Of a stretch of DNA of 38,956 nucleotides, positions 38,834-38,956 are shown piece after piece. The notes beneath the pieces are model-generated. The model did no database searches. It saw only the letters and a list, made by a program, of their open reading frames with translations, and was not told the DNA's origin. The DNA lies in the NCBI RefSeq assembly GCF_004348415.1, contig NZ_SMKI01000006.1:1-38956 (forward strand). The letters are read 5' to 3'. Each line of letters starts with the position of its first letter. Positions within the stretch are counted from its first letter, which is position 1. The position numbers and the translations under genes were made by a program. The stretch comes from Streptomyces hainanensis (lineage in GTDB: Bacteria > Actinomycetota > Actinomycetes > Streptomycetales > Streptomycetaceae).

Positions 38834-38956
38834 GCCGCGCTCCCCCTCCTGCCGATCGTTCGCTTCGCCTGAAGCCATGCCCATGATCCCGGCCGGGGCA
38901 CCGCACGACCGGCGCTTTCCCGGCCGTCCGGACGTAGGGTCACCTCCATCGGGGCC

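Overview
The window is high-GC DNA with a strong third-position G/C bias, GTG starts, purine-rich ribosome binding sites, many 1-4 nt gene overlaps and MmyB/XRE, CGNR and LacI regulators. It is almost certainly from a Streptomyces or a close relative. I read 29 protein-coding genes, one of them cut by the left edge. I see no tRNA, rRNA, CRISPR array, transposase or integrase.

Layout. (1) 1-4.8 kb is ordinary metabolism and regulation: a PLP-dependent cysteine synthase/desulfhydrase-like gene, an MmyB-type XRE regulator divergent from an aldo/keto reductase, and an MBL-fold hydrolase divergent from a CGNR zinc-finger regulator, with a three-half-site operator between the last two. (2) 4.9-9.1 kb holds two secreted carbohydrate-related proteins, divergently transcribed: a 1,014-residue PA14/beta-propeller/CBM/DUF1080 protein and a membrane-anchored ricin-B lectin on an acidic stalk. 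(3) 9.2-12.1 kb is a minus-strand three-gene operon: an unknown soluble protein, a lipoprotein with a VWA-like metal site, and a four-helix membrane protein. (4) 12.3-30.4 kb is the accessory core described below. (5) 30.5-38.3 kb is plant-polysaccharide degradation: a GH5 cellulase, a GH30 galactanase-like enzyme, a LacI regulator and a PL11 rhamnogalacturonan lyase. It is interrupted by an XRE-TPR regulator divergent from two small coupled ORFs. (6) The right end has a small membrane/coiled-coil protein.

The core (12.3-30.4 kb) is the most interesting part. A macro-domain protein and a NrdG-like radical SAM protein end on a shared CTAG. Divergent from the radical SAM gene runs a tightly overlapped operon: atypical membrane Ser/Thr kinase, membrane/coiled-coil protein, ClpB-type AAA+ protein with a degenerate first ATPase domain, and zinc-ribbon/FHA protein. 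Convergent with it is a minus-strand operon of a large helical-repeat CHAT (caspase-like) protease, an antitoxin-like protein and a RES-domain NAD+-degrading toxin. Divergent from that is a small membrane protein translationally coupled to a second, paralogous CHAT protease. Phospho-signalling, an AAA+ machine, two caspase-like proteases and an NAD+-depleting toxin together look like a multi-layer conflict or programmed-death locus.

My working model is an inference. The kinase/FHA/AAA+ module senses and remodels something at the membrane, the CHAT proteases are activated, and CHAT cleavage of the antitoxin-like protein frees the RES enzyme. The individual families are known. I cannot tell from the sequence whether this exact combination has been described.
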